A DNA stretch of 64,000 nucleotides from Sediminibacterium soli (GTDB lineage: Bacteria; Bacteroidota; Bacteroidia; Chitinophagales; Chitinophagaceae): contig NZ_JAACJR010000008.1 in NCBI RefSeq assembly GCF_009939225.1, positions 245,107 to 309,106 of the forward strand. Direction: 5' to 3'. Each line of letters opens with the position of its first letter. The first letter of the stretch is position 1. Made by a program: the position numbers and the translations under genes. The notes below the pieces were generated by a model, which was given only the letters and a program-made list of their open reading frames with translations, was not told where the DNA came from and made no database searches. Below, piece by piece: positions 1 to 8,521 of this stretch.

Positions 1-1
1 G

Positions 2-676
2 ATATTCAGCGACCTGATCAAACAGCGTTACCTGAAAGACAACCCTGATGCCGTTGGCTACCTGCATAAGATCATTTCCGCATCGGGCCGTATGACCACG
101 CTGATCAACGACATCCTCGAGTACTCGAAACTTTCTTTTCAGCCCGATTTCAGAGAGCTTGACCTGAACCTGGTTCTCGGCGATGTGCTCACCGACCTCG
201 ACCTGCTGATACAGGAAAAAGGCGCCACCATACGGGCAGAAACGCTGCCAAGGGTAAGATCGGTGAGCACGCAGATGCAGCAGTTGTTCCAGAACATACT
301 CAGCAACGCCATCAAATTCTCCAAACCGGGTATACCGCCGGTGATCTGTATCGAATCGGCGCTGCTGGCGGAAAAATCGTTTGACGCGCCTGTGGTGACG
401 GATGAAAAAGACGCGGACTACTGTCGCATTACGATACGCGATAACGGCATCGGCTTTAACGAAAAATACCTCGATAAAATATTTACCATTTTCCAGCGGC
501 TGCACCCGCTCGAAAAATACGAAGGCACCGGCATTGGCCTGGCTATTGTAAAAAAGATCGTTGACAACCATGGCGGGCTGATCAATGCACACGGCGTACC
601 GGATAAGGGGTCTGCCTTTACCATCATACTCCCGCTGCGGGAGCCGCCTGTCACTGCCGAAACAAACGTTTTATGA
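2..676 (+). CDS. sensor histidine kinase, C-terminal part (5' end outside window)
   Basis: The frame is open from the first bases, so the N-terminus lies outside the window; 224 residues are visible. The start shows the end of a dimerisation helix region (H-K-I-I-S-A-S-G-R-M, then LINDILEYSKL), typical of HisKA. A HATPase_c domain follows, with an N box (QNILSNAIKFS), a G1 box (IRDNGIGF) and a G2-type box (YEGTGIGLAIVKKIVDNHGG). The protein should autophosphorylate and feed the receivers encoded next. The stop codon overlaps the start of the hybrid kinase in an ATGA arrangement, so the two are translationally coupled. The sensor input cannot be seen. Confidence 0.9.
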   Translation: MFSDLIKQRYLKDNPDAVGYLHKIISASGRMTTLINDILEYSKLSFQPDFRELDLNLVLGDVLTDLDLLIQEKGATIRAETLPRVRSVSTQMQQLFQNILSNAIKFSKPGIPPVICIESALLAEKSFDAPVVTDEKDADYCRITIRDNGIGFNEKYLDKIFTIFQRLHPLEKYEGTGIGLAIVKKIVDNHGGLINAHGVPDKGSAFTIILPLREPPVTAETNVL

Positions 677-3600
677 AATCAACATTCCAAAGAAACCTGC
701 TGGTGGCCTTCGGTGTTTCGCTGCTGCTGCTGATCCTGAGTTCAACAGCTTCTTTCATCAGCATACGCAACCTGCTCAAAACTGCTGACCTGGTACAGCA
801 TACCACGCAGGTAATCCATGCCACCGAAAACACTTTATCGATCCTGAAAGACGCGGAAACCGGCCAGCGCGGCTTTCTGCTTACCGGTGACGAAAGTTTC
901 CTGGAACCTTACAAAGGCGCGTACGATAAGGCGTTGGCCGAGGTGGAAAACATCCGGTTACTAACAGCCGATAACCCCGCGCAGCAAAGAAATGCCGAAG
1001 CACTGTCTGAAACCATACGACAGCGACTGCAGCAACTGGCCATACTGATCGATTACAAACGGCAGGGAATGCCTATCGACAAATCAAACCTGGATAAAGG
1101 AAAGCGGTACATGGATGAGACACGTGCCATCGTAAAAAAAATGACCGACAGCGAGTCTTCGCTGCTGACAGACCGGATCGGCGAACTCAATAAGCTGGCC
1201 ATCAATACGCCGCTGTTGATCATCCTGGCAGCCACCATGTCGATCATCATCACCGTTATTTTCTTTATCCGCATCACCAGCGACTTCAACCAACGGAGCG
1301 TGCTGCAAAAAGCCCTGCAGAAAAAAGAAGAGGAGGTCTCGCGCCGGATCACCCTTATCCAGGATATCGCCGAAAAGATCGCTGCGGGTGATTACAGTAT
1401 CAGAACAAAGGACTCGGGAGAAGACGGGCTGGGCAGTCTGTCGATATCCGTTAACAAAATGGCGGAATCACTGGACTACTCCTTCAACCTGCTGTCGGAT
1501 AAAGAATGGCTGCAGACAGGTGTGGCGGGATTGAATACGGAAATGATCGGGGAAACCGATCTGAGCAGTCTTGCCGTCAAAACAACCGCGTTTGCCGCAC
1601 GCTATACCAACAGTCAGGTGGCTGTCTTATACCTGAAAGAAACCAGTGGGCTGGTATACGCCGGCGGGTTTGCCTTTGCCGCCAGCGAAAGCAACCGTAC
1701 CATTGCCATCGGCGAAGGCATTGCAGGACAGGTTGCCAAAACCGGTAAAAGCATGCTGCTGAAACAGGTAACCGATTCAGACATACTGATCAGCTATGCC
1801 ACCGGTAAAGCCAACCCAAAAAACATCCTGGCGGTACCTGTATTTCACGAAGGGAATGTGATGGGCGTGCTGGAACTGGCAACGCTGAACCAGTATTCGG
1901 ATAACGACCTGCTTTTCCTGGAGAGCGTAGCCAACCCCATAGGCATTGCGGTGAACACTGCCGAAAACAGGACGCGTTTGCAGAACCTGTTCGAGCAAAC
2001 GCAATCGCAGGCCGAAGAACTGCAGGCGCAGCACCGCGAGATGGAAAACATCAACGAAGAACTGGAAGTACAGGCGCAAAAGCTGCAGGCATCGGAAGAA
2101 GAACTGAAAGTGCAGCAGGAAGAACTGCTGCAGGCCAACCAGGAACTCGAAGAACGTTCGCGCATGCTCGAAGAAAGAAACCAGGTGATCATGGAGCGCA
2201 ACCAGGAGATACATGCCAAGGCCGAGCAGCTTGCGCTGAGCACGAGGTATAAATCGGAGTTCCTTGCCAATATGTCGCACGAGCTGCGCACACCCCTGAA
2301 CTCCATCCTGCTGTTATCGCGGCTGATGTCGGAGAACCCCACGCAGAATCTTTCGGAAGAACAGACCGAGTATGCAAAAGTGATACAGAATTCAGGACAG
2401 GGACTGCTGGCGCTGATCAACGAAATACTGGATCTTTCCAAAATCGAATCGGGTAAAATGGACCTGCATATAGAACCGGTGCAGGTGCAGGACCTGGTAA
2501 ACGGGATCAGCGCGTTGTTTGCGCCGGTTGCGGCCGACAAAAAGATCGGGTTCCTGATCGAGACCCAGGCACGCGTACCGGCGGTCTTCAGCACAGACCG
2601 TATGCGTGTGGAACAGGTGTTGAAGAACCTGGTATCCAACGCCATCAAATTTACCTCGGAGGGACAGGTGCGGATGGAATTGGATCTGTATGAGAACAAC
2701 CCCGCCCTGCTTGGCTTTACCGTGGAAGATACCGGTATCGGCATTGCCCGCGAAAAACAACACCTTGTTTTCGAGGCATTCCAGCAGGAAGACGGGTCCA
2801 CCAGAAGAAAATACGGCGGCACCGGGCTGGGACTTTCCATCAGCCGCGAACTGGCCAAACTGCTTGGCGGTGAGATCACGCTCCAGAGCGAACCGGGCCA
2901 AGGAAGCCGCTTCACATTTATTTTGCCCATGGAACCCGGCGCCGCCATCACCACATCGGGCATAACAGGCGGGACCGCCGGCCTGGCGGAGGAAGAACAG
3001 CCCCCGGAGGCGGAAAAGGAACGGGAGCCCAAATACATCAGCACCGAAATACCGATGGAAGTGCCCGATGACCGTTACCGGATACAGCCTGCCGATAAAA
3101 CCATACTGATCGTGGAAGACGATACGAATTTTGCAAAGTCACTGCTGGAATTTACCAGGCAGCAGGGCTACAAAGGCATTGTTTGCGTAAGGGGCGACGA
3201 AGCCGTTGACCTCGCAAAAAAATTCAGTCCCCGCGGTATCCTGCTCGATATACAGTTGCCGGTCAAAGACGGGCTGGAAGTGATGGATGAACTGAAATCC
3301 GATTCGCTGACAAAACACATACCGGTGCATATGATGTCGTCTTACGAGATGAAATACAAGAGTCTTTCCCGGGGAGCGATTGACTTCATCAACAAACCGG
3401 TGGCTTTTGAAAAGATGCGGGATATTTTTGAGAAACTCGAATACGTACTCAGCGGCAACCCGCAGAAGGTGCTGATCGTAGAGGAAAATGCCAAACATGC
3501 CAAAGCCCTTGCCTATTTCCTGGAATCGAATAACGTGAACACGGAGATACGGAAAAATGTTTCGGAAAGCATCGAAACGCTCAAAGGCAAAGAAGTGAAC

Positions 3601-4272
3601 TGCGTGATCCTCGACATGGGTATACCGGACCAGAAAGCATATGATACCCTGGAGGAGGTTAAAAGCACACCGGGACTGGAGAACCTGCCCATCATCATCT
3701 TCACGGGCAAGAGTCTCTCGAAGACCGAAGAAATGCGCATCCGGCAGTACGCGGATTCGGTGGTCATCAAGACCGCGTATTCCTACCAGCGCATCAGAGA
3801 CGAGGTATCGCTTTTTCTTCACCTGGTGGAAGAAAACCGGAAAACGGATAACGCCACGCGGTACAAAAAACTGGGTGCGCTTAACGAAGTCTTAAAAGAC
3901 AAGACCGTTCTGATCGCCGATGACGATGTACGCAATATCTATTCGCTTACACGGGCGCTGGAAAGCTTTGGCATGCAGGTGATCTCGGCCACAGACGGCA
4001 AAGAAGCCCTGCTGAAACTGCAGCAAACACCCAAAACCGATATCATACTGATGGATATGATGATGCCCGAAATGGACGGATACGAAACCACGCGAACCAT
4101 TAAAAACATGCAGGATTATAAACGTATACCCGTTATTGCCGTAACCGCAAAAGCCATGCTTGGCGACAGGGAAAAATGCATTGAGGCGGGCGCTTCGGAT
4201 TATATCACCAAACCCGTGGATATCGACCAGTTGCTCTCGCTGCTGCGGGTATGGCTGTACGATCAAAAATAA
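673..4272 (+). CDS. CHASE3-HAMP-GAF hybrid histidine kinase with three receiver domains
   Basis: This is a membrane sensor of 1199 residues. In order: TM1 (about 10-30), a CHASE3-type extracytoplasmic domain (about 40-170, including ETGQRGFLLTG), TM2 (about 178-200), HAMP (about 200-255), GAF (about 280-425), a long Glu/Gln-rich coiled coil (about 430-520), HisKA with the phosphoacceptor His near 536 (SHELRTPLNSI), HATPase_c (about 640-755), and three receivers with likely phospho-Asp near 859, 981 and 1128. The middle receiver is the most divergent. The start overlaps the preceding kinase by 4 bp. A single-receiver gene, cheR and cheB follow immediately. Such hybrids usually run multistep phosphorelays; the signal is unknown. 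Confidence 0.93.
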   Translation: MKSTFQRNLLVAFGVSLLLLILSSTASFISIRNLLKTADLVQHTTQVIHATENTLSILKDAETGQRGFLLTGDESFLEPYKGAYDKALAEVENIRLLTADNPAQQRNAEALSETIRQRLQQLAILIDYKRQGMPIDKSNLDKGKRYMDETRAIVKKMTDSESSLLTDRIGELNKLAINTPLLIILAATMSIIITVIFFIRITSDFNQRSVLQKALQKKEEEVSRRITLIQDIAEKIAAGDYSIRTKDSGEDGLGSLSISVNKMAESLDYSFNLLSDKEWLQTGVAGLNTEMIGETDLSSLAVKTTAFAARYTNSQVAVLYLKETSGLVYAGGFAFAASESNRTIAIGEGIAGQVAKTGKSMLLKQVTDSDILISYATGKANPKNILAVPVFHEGNVMGVLELATLNQYSDNDLLFLESVANPIGIAVNTAENRTRLQNLFEQTQSQAEELQAQHREMENINEELEVQAQKLQASEEELKVQQEELLQANQELEERSRMLEERNQVIMERNQEIHAKAEQLALSTRYKSEFLANMSHELRTPLNSILLLSRLMSENPTQNLSEEQTEYAKVIQNSGQGLLALINEILDLSKIESGKMDLHIEPVQVQDLVNGISALFAPVAADKKIGFLIETQARVPAVFSTDRMRVEQVLKNLVSNAIKFTSEGQVRMELDLYENNPALLGFTVEDTGIGIAREKQHLVFEAFQQEDGSTRRKYGGTGLGLSISRELAKLLGGEITLQSEPGQGSRFTFILPMEPGAAITTSGITGGTAGLAEEEQPPEAEKEREPKYISTEIPMEVPDDRYRIQPADKTILIVEDDTNFAKSLLEFTRQQGYKGIVCVRGDEAVDLAKKFSPRGILLDIQLPVKDGLEVMDELKSDSLTKHIPVHMMSSYEMKYKSLSRGAIDFINKPVAFEKMRDIFEKLEYVLSGNPQKVLIVEENAKHAKALAYFLESNNVNTEIRKNVSESIETLKGKEVNCVILDMGIPDQKAYDTLEEVKSTPGLENLPIIIFTGKSLSKTEEMRIRQYADSVVIKTAYSYQRIRDEVSLFLHLVEENRKTDNATRYKKLGALNEVLKDKTVLIADDDVRNIYSLTRALESFGMQVISATDGKEALLKLQQTPKTDIILMDMMMPEMDGYETTRTIKNMQDYKRIPVIAVTAKAMLGDREKCIEAGASDYITKPVDIDQLLSLLRVWLYDQK

Positions 4273-4276
4273 ACCC

Positions 4277-4651
4277 ATGGCCGACAGAAAGAAAATACTG
4301 ATCGTGGACGATGACGCGCGGAACATATTTGCGCTGGCCGCGGTACTGCGTTCACGCGGGTATGATTGTTTGTCTGCAACGGGTATGAAAGATGCATTTG
4401 CCATACTGCGGCAGGAAACCGGCATCCGCGCTATCCTGCTCGATATGATGATGCCCGATATGGATGGATATCAAGGCCTGCCGCATTTAAAACAGCAGGA
4501 GCGGTCGGCTTCCATCCCGGTTATTGCCGTAACCGCACAGGCAATGGCGGGCGACAGGGAAAAATGTCTGCGGGCAGGCGCCGACGGGTACCTGTCCAAA
4601 CCCGTAAACATAGACGAGCTGCTGCCCCTGCTGGCAACGCATATAAAATAA
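4277..4651 (+). CDS. single-domain CheY-like response regulator
   Basis: This 124-residue protein is a receiver domain only. Visible are the acidic pocket (ILIVDDDARNIFAL), the phospho-Asp in LLDMMMPDMDG, the conserved Thr in VIAVTAQAM and the Lys in GYLSKPVNIDEL. It closely resembles the third receiver of the upstream hybrid kinase, so duplication is likely. The ATG at 4277 is chosen because it lies 4 bp after the upstream stop and gives a standard receiver N-terminus; a longer frame starting at 4160 would overlap the kinase gene. With no output domain it probably acts as a phosphate shuttle or through protein contact. Confidence 0.9.
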   Translation: MADRKKILIVDDDARNIFALAAVLRSRGYDCLSATGMKDAFAILRQETGIRAILLDMMMPDMDGYQGLPHLKQQERSASIPVIAVTAQAMAGDREKCLRAGADGYLSKPVNIDELLPLLATHIK

Positions 4652-4655
4652 CCGA

Positions 4656-5483
4656 TTGGAAAAAAACCTGCACATACAGGACGATGAACTGCAATTGCTG
4701 CTGAACGATGTGATGCAGAAATACGGCTATGATTTTCTCGGCTATTCCGAAGCCTCTATGAAACGCAGGATCGACCGGCTGGTATCGATCGACAGGTTCC
4801 CTTCTTTTGCCGAGTTCAGGCATCACCTGCTCAGCAACGAAGCCTACCTGCAGCGTTTTGTGGAAGAGATCACCGTAAATGTGACCGAGATGTTCCGCGA
4901 CCCCTCTTTTTACCGGGTGCTTCGCAAACAGGTGCTGCCGGTACTGGCCACCCACCCTTTTGTCCGTATCTGGCATGCAGGATGCAGTACCGGTGAAGAA
5001 GTGTATTCGATGGCCATCCTGCTCGAAGAAGCCAACCTGCTGCACAAATCCCTGCTGTATGCCACCGATATCAACCCGGGGGTACTGCAGAAACTGCAGT
5101 CGGGCATCTTCCCTATTGCGCAGATGCGGCAATACTCGGAGAACTATATCGAATCCGGCGGCACCGGCGATTTCTCTAAATACTATACCGCCAAATACAA
5201 CCTGGCAAAATTCAACGAATCGCTCAACAGCAAAATGATCGTTTCCACGCATAACCTGGTATCGGACCGCTCGTTCAATGAGTTCCAGCTGATCTTCTGC
5301 AGGAATGTGCTGATCTATTTTGACAAACCGCTGCAGGACAAAGTGCTTGGCCTGTTTGACGAAAGCCTGGAAACACTGGGCTTTCTGGCGCTCGGCGCCA
5401 AGGAGCATCTTACATTCTCACCCATTGGCAAAAATTATCAACCGGTAAACGGAAGGGAAAAGATATGGCGGAAAATGTACTGA
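4656..5483 (+). CDS. cheR: CheR-type protein-glutamate O-methyltransferase
   Basis: This 275-residue protein has the CheR N-terminal helical domain (YSEASMKRRIDRL) and a SAM-binding domain with the motif WHAGCSTGEEVYSMAI near 105-120. FCRNVLIYFDKPLQ near 215 matches the family's C-terminal catalytic fold. CheR methylates glutamates of chemoreceptors using SAM. No chemoreceptor, CheA or CheW gene is visible, so the target may be the hybrid kinase system or an unknown protein. The start codon is TTG at 4656, 4 bp after the receiver gene stops. The 3' end overlaps cheB by 19 bp. Confidence 0.9.
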   Translation: MEKNLHIQDDELQLLLNDVMQKYGYDFLGYSEASMKRRIDRLVSIDRFPSFAEFRHHLLSNEAYLQRFVEEITVNVTEMFRDPSFYRVLRKQVLPVLATHPFVRIWHAGCSTGEEVYSMAILLEEANLLHKSLLYATDINPGVLQKLQSGIFPIAQMRQYSENYIESGGTGDFSKYYTAKYNLAKFNESLNSKMIVSTHNLVSDRSFNEFQLIFCRNVLIYFDKPLQDKVLGLFDESLETLGFLALGAKEHLTFSPIGKNYQPVNGREKIWRKMY

Positions 5484-6055
5484 TAACGGCAAAGCGAGTG
5501 GTGGCCATCGGCGGCTCTGCGGGCAGTCTGGATGTGATTATCCGCCTATTGCCCGGGCTGGACAAACAGCTCGGTTATGCCGTGATCATCGTTATTCACC
5601 GGCGCTCGCAGCAGGATTCCCTGCTGGGCAATATACTCGGCACCAAAACAGACTGGGTGGTAAAGGAAGCCGAAGAAAAAGAACCCGTAATTCCCGGGTA
5701 TGTATACCTGGTGCCCTCAGATTACCACCTGCTGGTTGAAAAAGACCATACCCTTTCACTCGACGACTCTGAAAAAGTGAATTACAGCCGCCCGAGCATC
5801 GACGTAACTTTTGAGTCTGCGGCAGAAACCTACCGTGAAAACCTTACCGCCGTATTGCTCTCCGGCGCCAATGCCGACGGTGCGGCGGGTATGCAAAGAA
5901 CAAAGGAACTGGGAGGTATATGCATCGTGCAAAATCCGCTCTCCGCAGAAGTTTCCTATATGCCCGAACAGGCGATCCGGCAGGTGGCCGTAGATCATAT
6001 CGTGGATGCGGAGCAGCTGGGGAAATTCATCAACGACCTGCTGAAAAACGGGTAG
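5465..6055 (+). CDS. cheB: CheB-type protein-glutamate methylesterase, catalytic domain only
   Basis: This 196-residue protein is a CheB catalytic domain without the usual N-terminal receiver. The Ser-His-Asp set is recognisable: Ser in IGGSAGSLD near 16-20, His in VIIVIHRRSQQDS, Asp in LLSGANADGAAGMQ. It would remove methyl groups, or deamidate Gln, on the substrate of the neighbouring CheR. Its start overlaps the cheR end by 19 bp, so the two are co-translated. Control probably comes from the free receiver protein encoded upstream instead of an attached one (inference). The convergent aldehyde dehydrogenase gene stops 13 bp downstream. Confidence 0.9.
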   Translation: MAENVLITAKRVVAIGGSAGSLDVIIRLLPGLDKQLGYAVIIVIHRRSQQDSLLGNILGTKTDWVVKEAEEKEPVIPGYVYLVPSDYHLLVEKDHTLSLDDSEKVNYSRPSIDVTFESAAETYRENLTAVLLSGANADGAAGMQRTKELGGICIVQNPLSAEVSYMPEQAIRQVAVDHIVDAEQLGKFINDLLKNG

Positions 6056-6068
6056 TATCGGAGCGTCC

Positions 6069-7526
6069 CTATCTCTTCCCCACCGTATTGTTGAACAATC
6101 GCCAGATGCCAAGCGGGTTGGCGTCTTTTAAAGCGTCGGGCAGCATTGAGTCGGGACAATTCTGGTAGCAGACAGGTCTCACCCATCTTTTTACCGCGCC
6201 GTTGCCTACTGCCGTAAAGCGGCTGTCTGTACAGGCCGGGAACGGGCCTCCGTGCACCATACTGGGACAAACTTCCACTCCGGTAGGCACACCGTTGAAA
6301 ACGATGCGGCCTGCAATGGATGGCGCCAGATCAAGCAGGGACCGGTGCTCCGAAAAATCCGTATCCGTACCCATCAGCGTAGTGGTTAATTGGCCGGCCA
6401 GCGATTTCCAGACAGCTTTCATTTCTTCAATACCCGCACACTGCACCAGCAGGGAATACGGACCAAACACTTCTTCGTGCAACAGCGGATCGTTCAGGAA
6501 TGTTTTTGCGGCAACGGTGGCAACGGCCGGCAATGCCTCCATTGTTTCGGGCTGGCGCGAGGACCGTGAAACAAGGCTCACTCCTTTTTCCTTCAACGCC
6601 GCTTCCATCTTTTCATAATAGGCTTTGTGGATGCCTTCATGCAGCATTTTTGCCGGCACAACAGCCGCGATCTCCGTTTCGAGAGATTGTAAAAAAACGG
6701 AGAGCCCTTCTCCCTGCATGGCGATCAGCAGACCGGGATTGGTACAGAACTGTCCCATTCCCAAAGTGATCGAAGCGGCGTATTGCCGGGCCAGCGCCTG
6801 GCCGTTTTGCCGGATGGTATCGGGAAGGAACAGCACCGGATTGGTGCTGCCCATTTCGGAAAAGACCGGTATCGGGTTCTTTCTTGCCGCGGCATAATCG
6901 TACAGCGCCTTTCCTCCTTTGAAAGAGCCGGTAAAACCAACCGCCGCAGTGGCTGCATGCTCTACCAGGTATTTGCCTGATTCAAAAGAACCATCGGTCA
7001 CATGGCCAAAAACATCTTTGGGCATGCCGCAGGTTTCGATCGCGCGGGCAATGGCACCGGCAACCATAACGGATGTCTGCAGGTGCGCCGGATGCGCTTT
7101 TACCACCACCGGGCAGCCCGCAGCCAATGCACTGGCCGTATCACCGCCTGCAGTGGAATAGGCAAACGGAAAATTGCTTGCGCCGAATACCACCACGGGT
7201 CCCAGCGGCACCAGCATTTTGCGCAGATCGGGTTTGGCTGGATTTTTATCCGGTATAGCCGTATCAACAGATGCTTCCACCCAACTGCCCTCGCGCAGCA
7301 TCTCTGCAAACATACGGAGCTGCATGGTGGTCCTGCCTCTTTCGCCCGTTAAACGGGCAGCGGGCAGGTTGGTTTCTTTCGATGCCTGTTCTATCAGCGC
7401 ATCACCCAGGGCCTCGATATTGGCGGCGATCGTTTCCAGGAAAACGGCTCTTGCCTGCGGGGTGGTTATACGGTAGTCATCAAAGGCGCGCAATGACCGC
7501 TGCATGGTATCGTCTATTGTTTGCAT
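6069..7526 (-). CDS. 2,5-dioxopentanoate (2-oxoglutarate semialdehyde) dehydrogenase family protein
   Basis: This is a 485-residue aldehyde dehydrogenase. Visible are the cofactor region (FGASNFPFAYSTAGGDTASA), the FTGSFKGG turn, the general-base Glu near 224 (FSEMGSTNP) and the catalytic Cys near 261 (GQFCTNPG). The SEMGS/FCTNPG pattern fits the NADP-linked 2-oxoglutarate semialdehyde dehydrogenase subgroup. It lies 13 bp downstream of a DHDPS-family gene on the same strand. Together they fit the last two steps of trans-4-hydroxyproline or pentose degradation, ending in 2-oxoglutarate. The start was set at the ATG at 7526, which follows the upstream stop; extending further would overlap that gene. 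Which pathway applies cannot be decided here. Confidence 0.88.
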   Translation of the reverse strand: MQTIDDTMQRSLRAFDDYRITTPQARAVFLETIAANIEALGDALIEQASKETNLPAARLTGERGRTTMQLRMFAEMLREGSWVEASVDTAIPDKNPAKPDLRKMLVPLGPVVVFGASNFPFAYSTAGGDTASALAAGCPVVVKAHPAHLQTSVMVAGAIARAIETCGMPKDVFGHVTDGSFESGKYLVEHAATAAVGFTGSFKGGKALYDYAAARKNPIPVFSEMGSTNPVLFLPDTIRQNGQALARQYAASITLGMGQFCTNPGLLIAMQGEGLSVFLQSLETEIAAVVPAKMLHEGIHKAYYEKMEAALKEKGVSLVSRSSRQPETMEALPAVATVAAKTFLNDPLLHEEVFGPYSLLVQCAGIEEMKAVWKSLAGQLTTTLMGTDTDFSEHRSLLDLAPSIAGRIVFNGVPTGVEVCPSMVHGGPFPACTDSRFTAVGNGAVKRWVRPVCYQNCPDSMLPDALKDANPLGIWRLFNNTVGKR

Positions 7527-7539
7527 AGGGGTTCGGTGT

Positions 7540-8457
7540 TTAGTCTTCCAGGTGCAGGTATTCGGGCAGCACGGGTCTGCCGGCAATCCCTGTTTCTATT
7601 ATCTGCAAAATGCGTTCCCTTTCTTCGCCGATCAGCGTCAGTCGCGGTGCACGCACATATTCCGATCCGATGCCTTCCTGCTGCTCGGCCAGTTTGATGT
7701 ACTGCACCAGTTTGGGATGGATATCCATTTCCAGCAAAGGCATAAACCAGCGGTAAATATCGATGGCTTCTGCTATGCGTCCGGCTTTGACAAGCCGGTG
7801 GATGGCCACAGTTTCCCTCGGGAAAGCGCAAACCAGTCCCGCAACCAGTCCGTCAGCGCCCAGCACCAGTTCTTCCACGGTAAGCGTATCCACACCGCAG
7901 AGAATTTTATACCTGCTGCCAAAACGGTTGCGCAGCCGGGTGATATTGGTTACATCGCGGGTAGATTCCTTGATGGCCTGGATATTGGCGCATACCTGTA
8001 ATTCATCAAACATATCAGGCGTTACATCAATCCTGTAATCAACGGGGTTGTTATAGATCATCACGGGCAGGTCTGTGGAACCGGCGATGGTTTTGAAATA
8101 CGTAACCACTTCGCGGTGGTCTGCCTTGTACCGCATGGGCGGCAGCAGCATGATACCCTGGGCGCCCCATGCTTTTGCGTATTGTGCCTGCTGCAGGGCT
8201 TCGCTGGTACTGCCTTCGGCGATATTGAGGATCACCGGCACTTTACCGGCCACATTGTTTACGGTAAACCGCACCAGCTGTTCTTTTTCGCCGGTGGTAA
8301 GCACGCTGGCTTCTCCGAGGGTGCCGCCGAGGATGATGCCGGCCACACCGGCATCGAGCTGGGCACGGAGGTTCTTTTCAAAAAGCGGGATATCGAGCTG
8401 GTCGTCGGGGGTGAACTTGGTGGTAATGGCAGGGTAAACGCCTTTCCAGTGGATCAT
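7540..8457 (-). CDS. dihydrodipicolinate synthase-family lyase/deaminase
   Basis: This is a 305-residue class I aldolase of the DHDPS/NAL superfamily. The Schiff-base Lys is near 162 (AIKESTRDV), the family Tyr near 135 (MIYNNPVDY), and the substrate carboxylate loop is GGTLGEAS. Next to a 2-oxoglutarate semialdehyde dehydrogenase, it more likely acts as a catabolic dehydratase or deaminase (1-pyrroline-4-hydroxy-2-carboxylate deaminase or 2-keto-3-deoxy-pentonate dehydratase) than as biosynthetic DapA; this is inference from context. ATGs at 8457 and 8463 are both possible. The more internal one gives the usual N-terminus (IHWKGVYPAITT). Confidence 0.88.
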   Translation of the reverse strand: MIHWKGVYPAITTKFTPDDQLDIPLFEKNLRAQLDAGVAGIILGGTLGEASVLTTGEKEQLVRFTVNNVAGKVPVILNIAEGSTSEALQQAQYAKAWGAQGIMLLPPMRYKADHREVVTYFKTIAGSTDLPVMIYNNPVDYRIDVTPDMFDELQVCANIQAIKESTRDVTNITRLRNRFGSRYKILCGVDTLTVEELVLGADGLVAGLVCAFPRETVAIHRLVKAGRIAEAIDIYRWFMPLLEMDIHPKLVQYIKLAEQQEGIGSEYVRAPRLTLIGEERERILQIIETGIAGRPVLPEYLHLED

Positions 8458-8521
8458 GTGCATTATTTTGAAGCGCGAAGATAACCAAACGCAAACGTTG
8501 CGGTTGCCCTGCACCGTTGTG

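Noticed and set aside
1845..3044. Long open frame on the minus strand over the hybrid kinase
   Set aside because: The plus strand encodes clear GAF, HisKA, HATPase and receiver motifs; the opposite frame has a Ser/Cys-rich composition typical of antisense shadows.
7540..8457. DapA of lysine biosynthesis
   Set aside because: The neighbour is a 2-oxoglutarate semialdehyde dehydrogenase and no lysine gene is near; a catabolic role is more likely.
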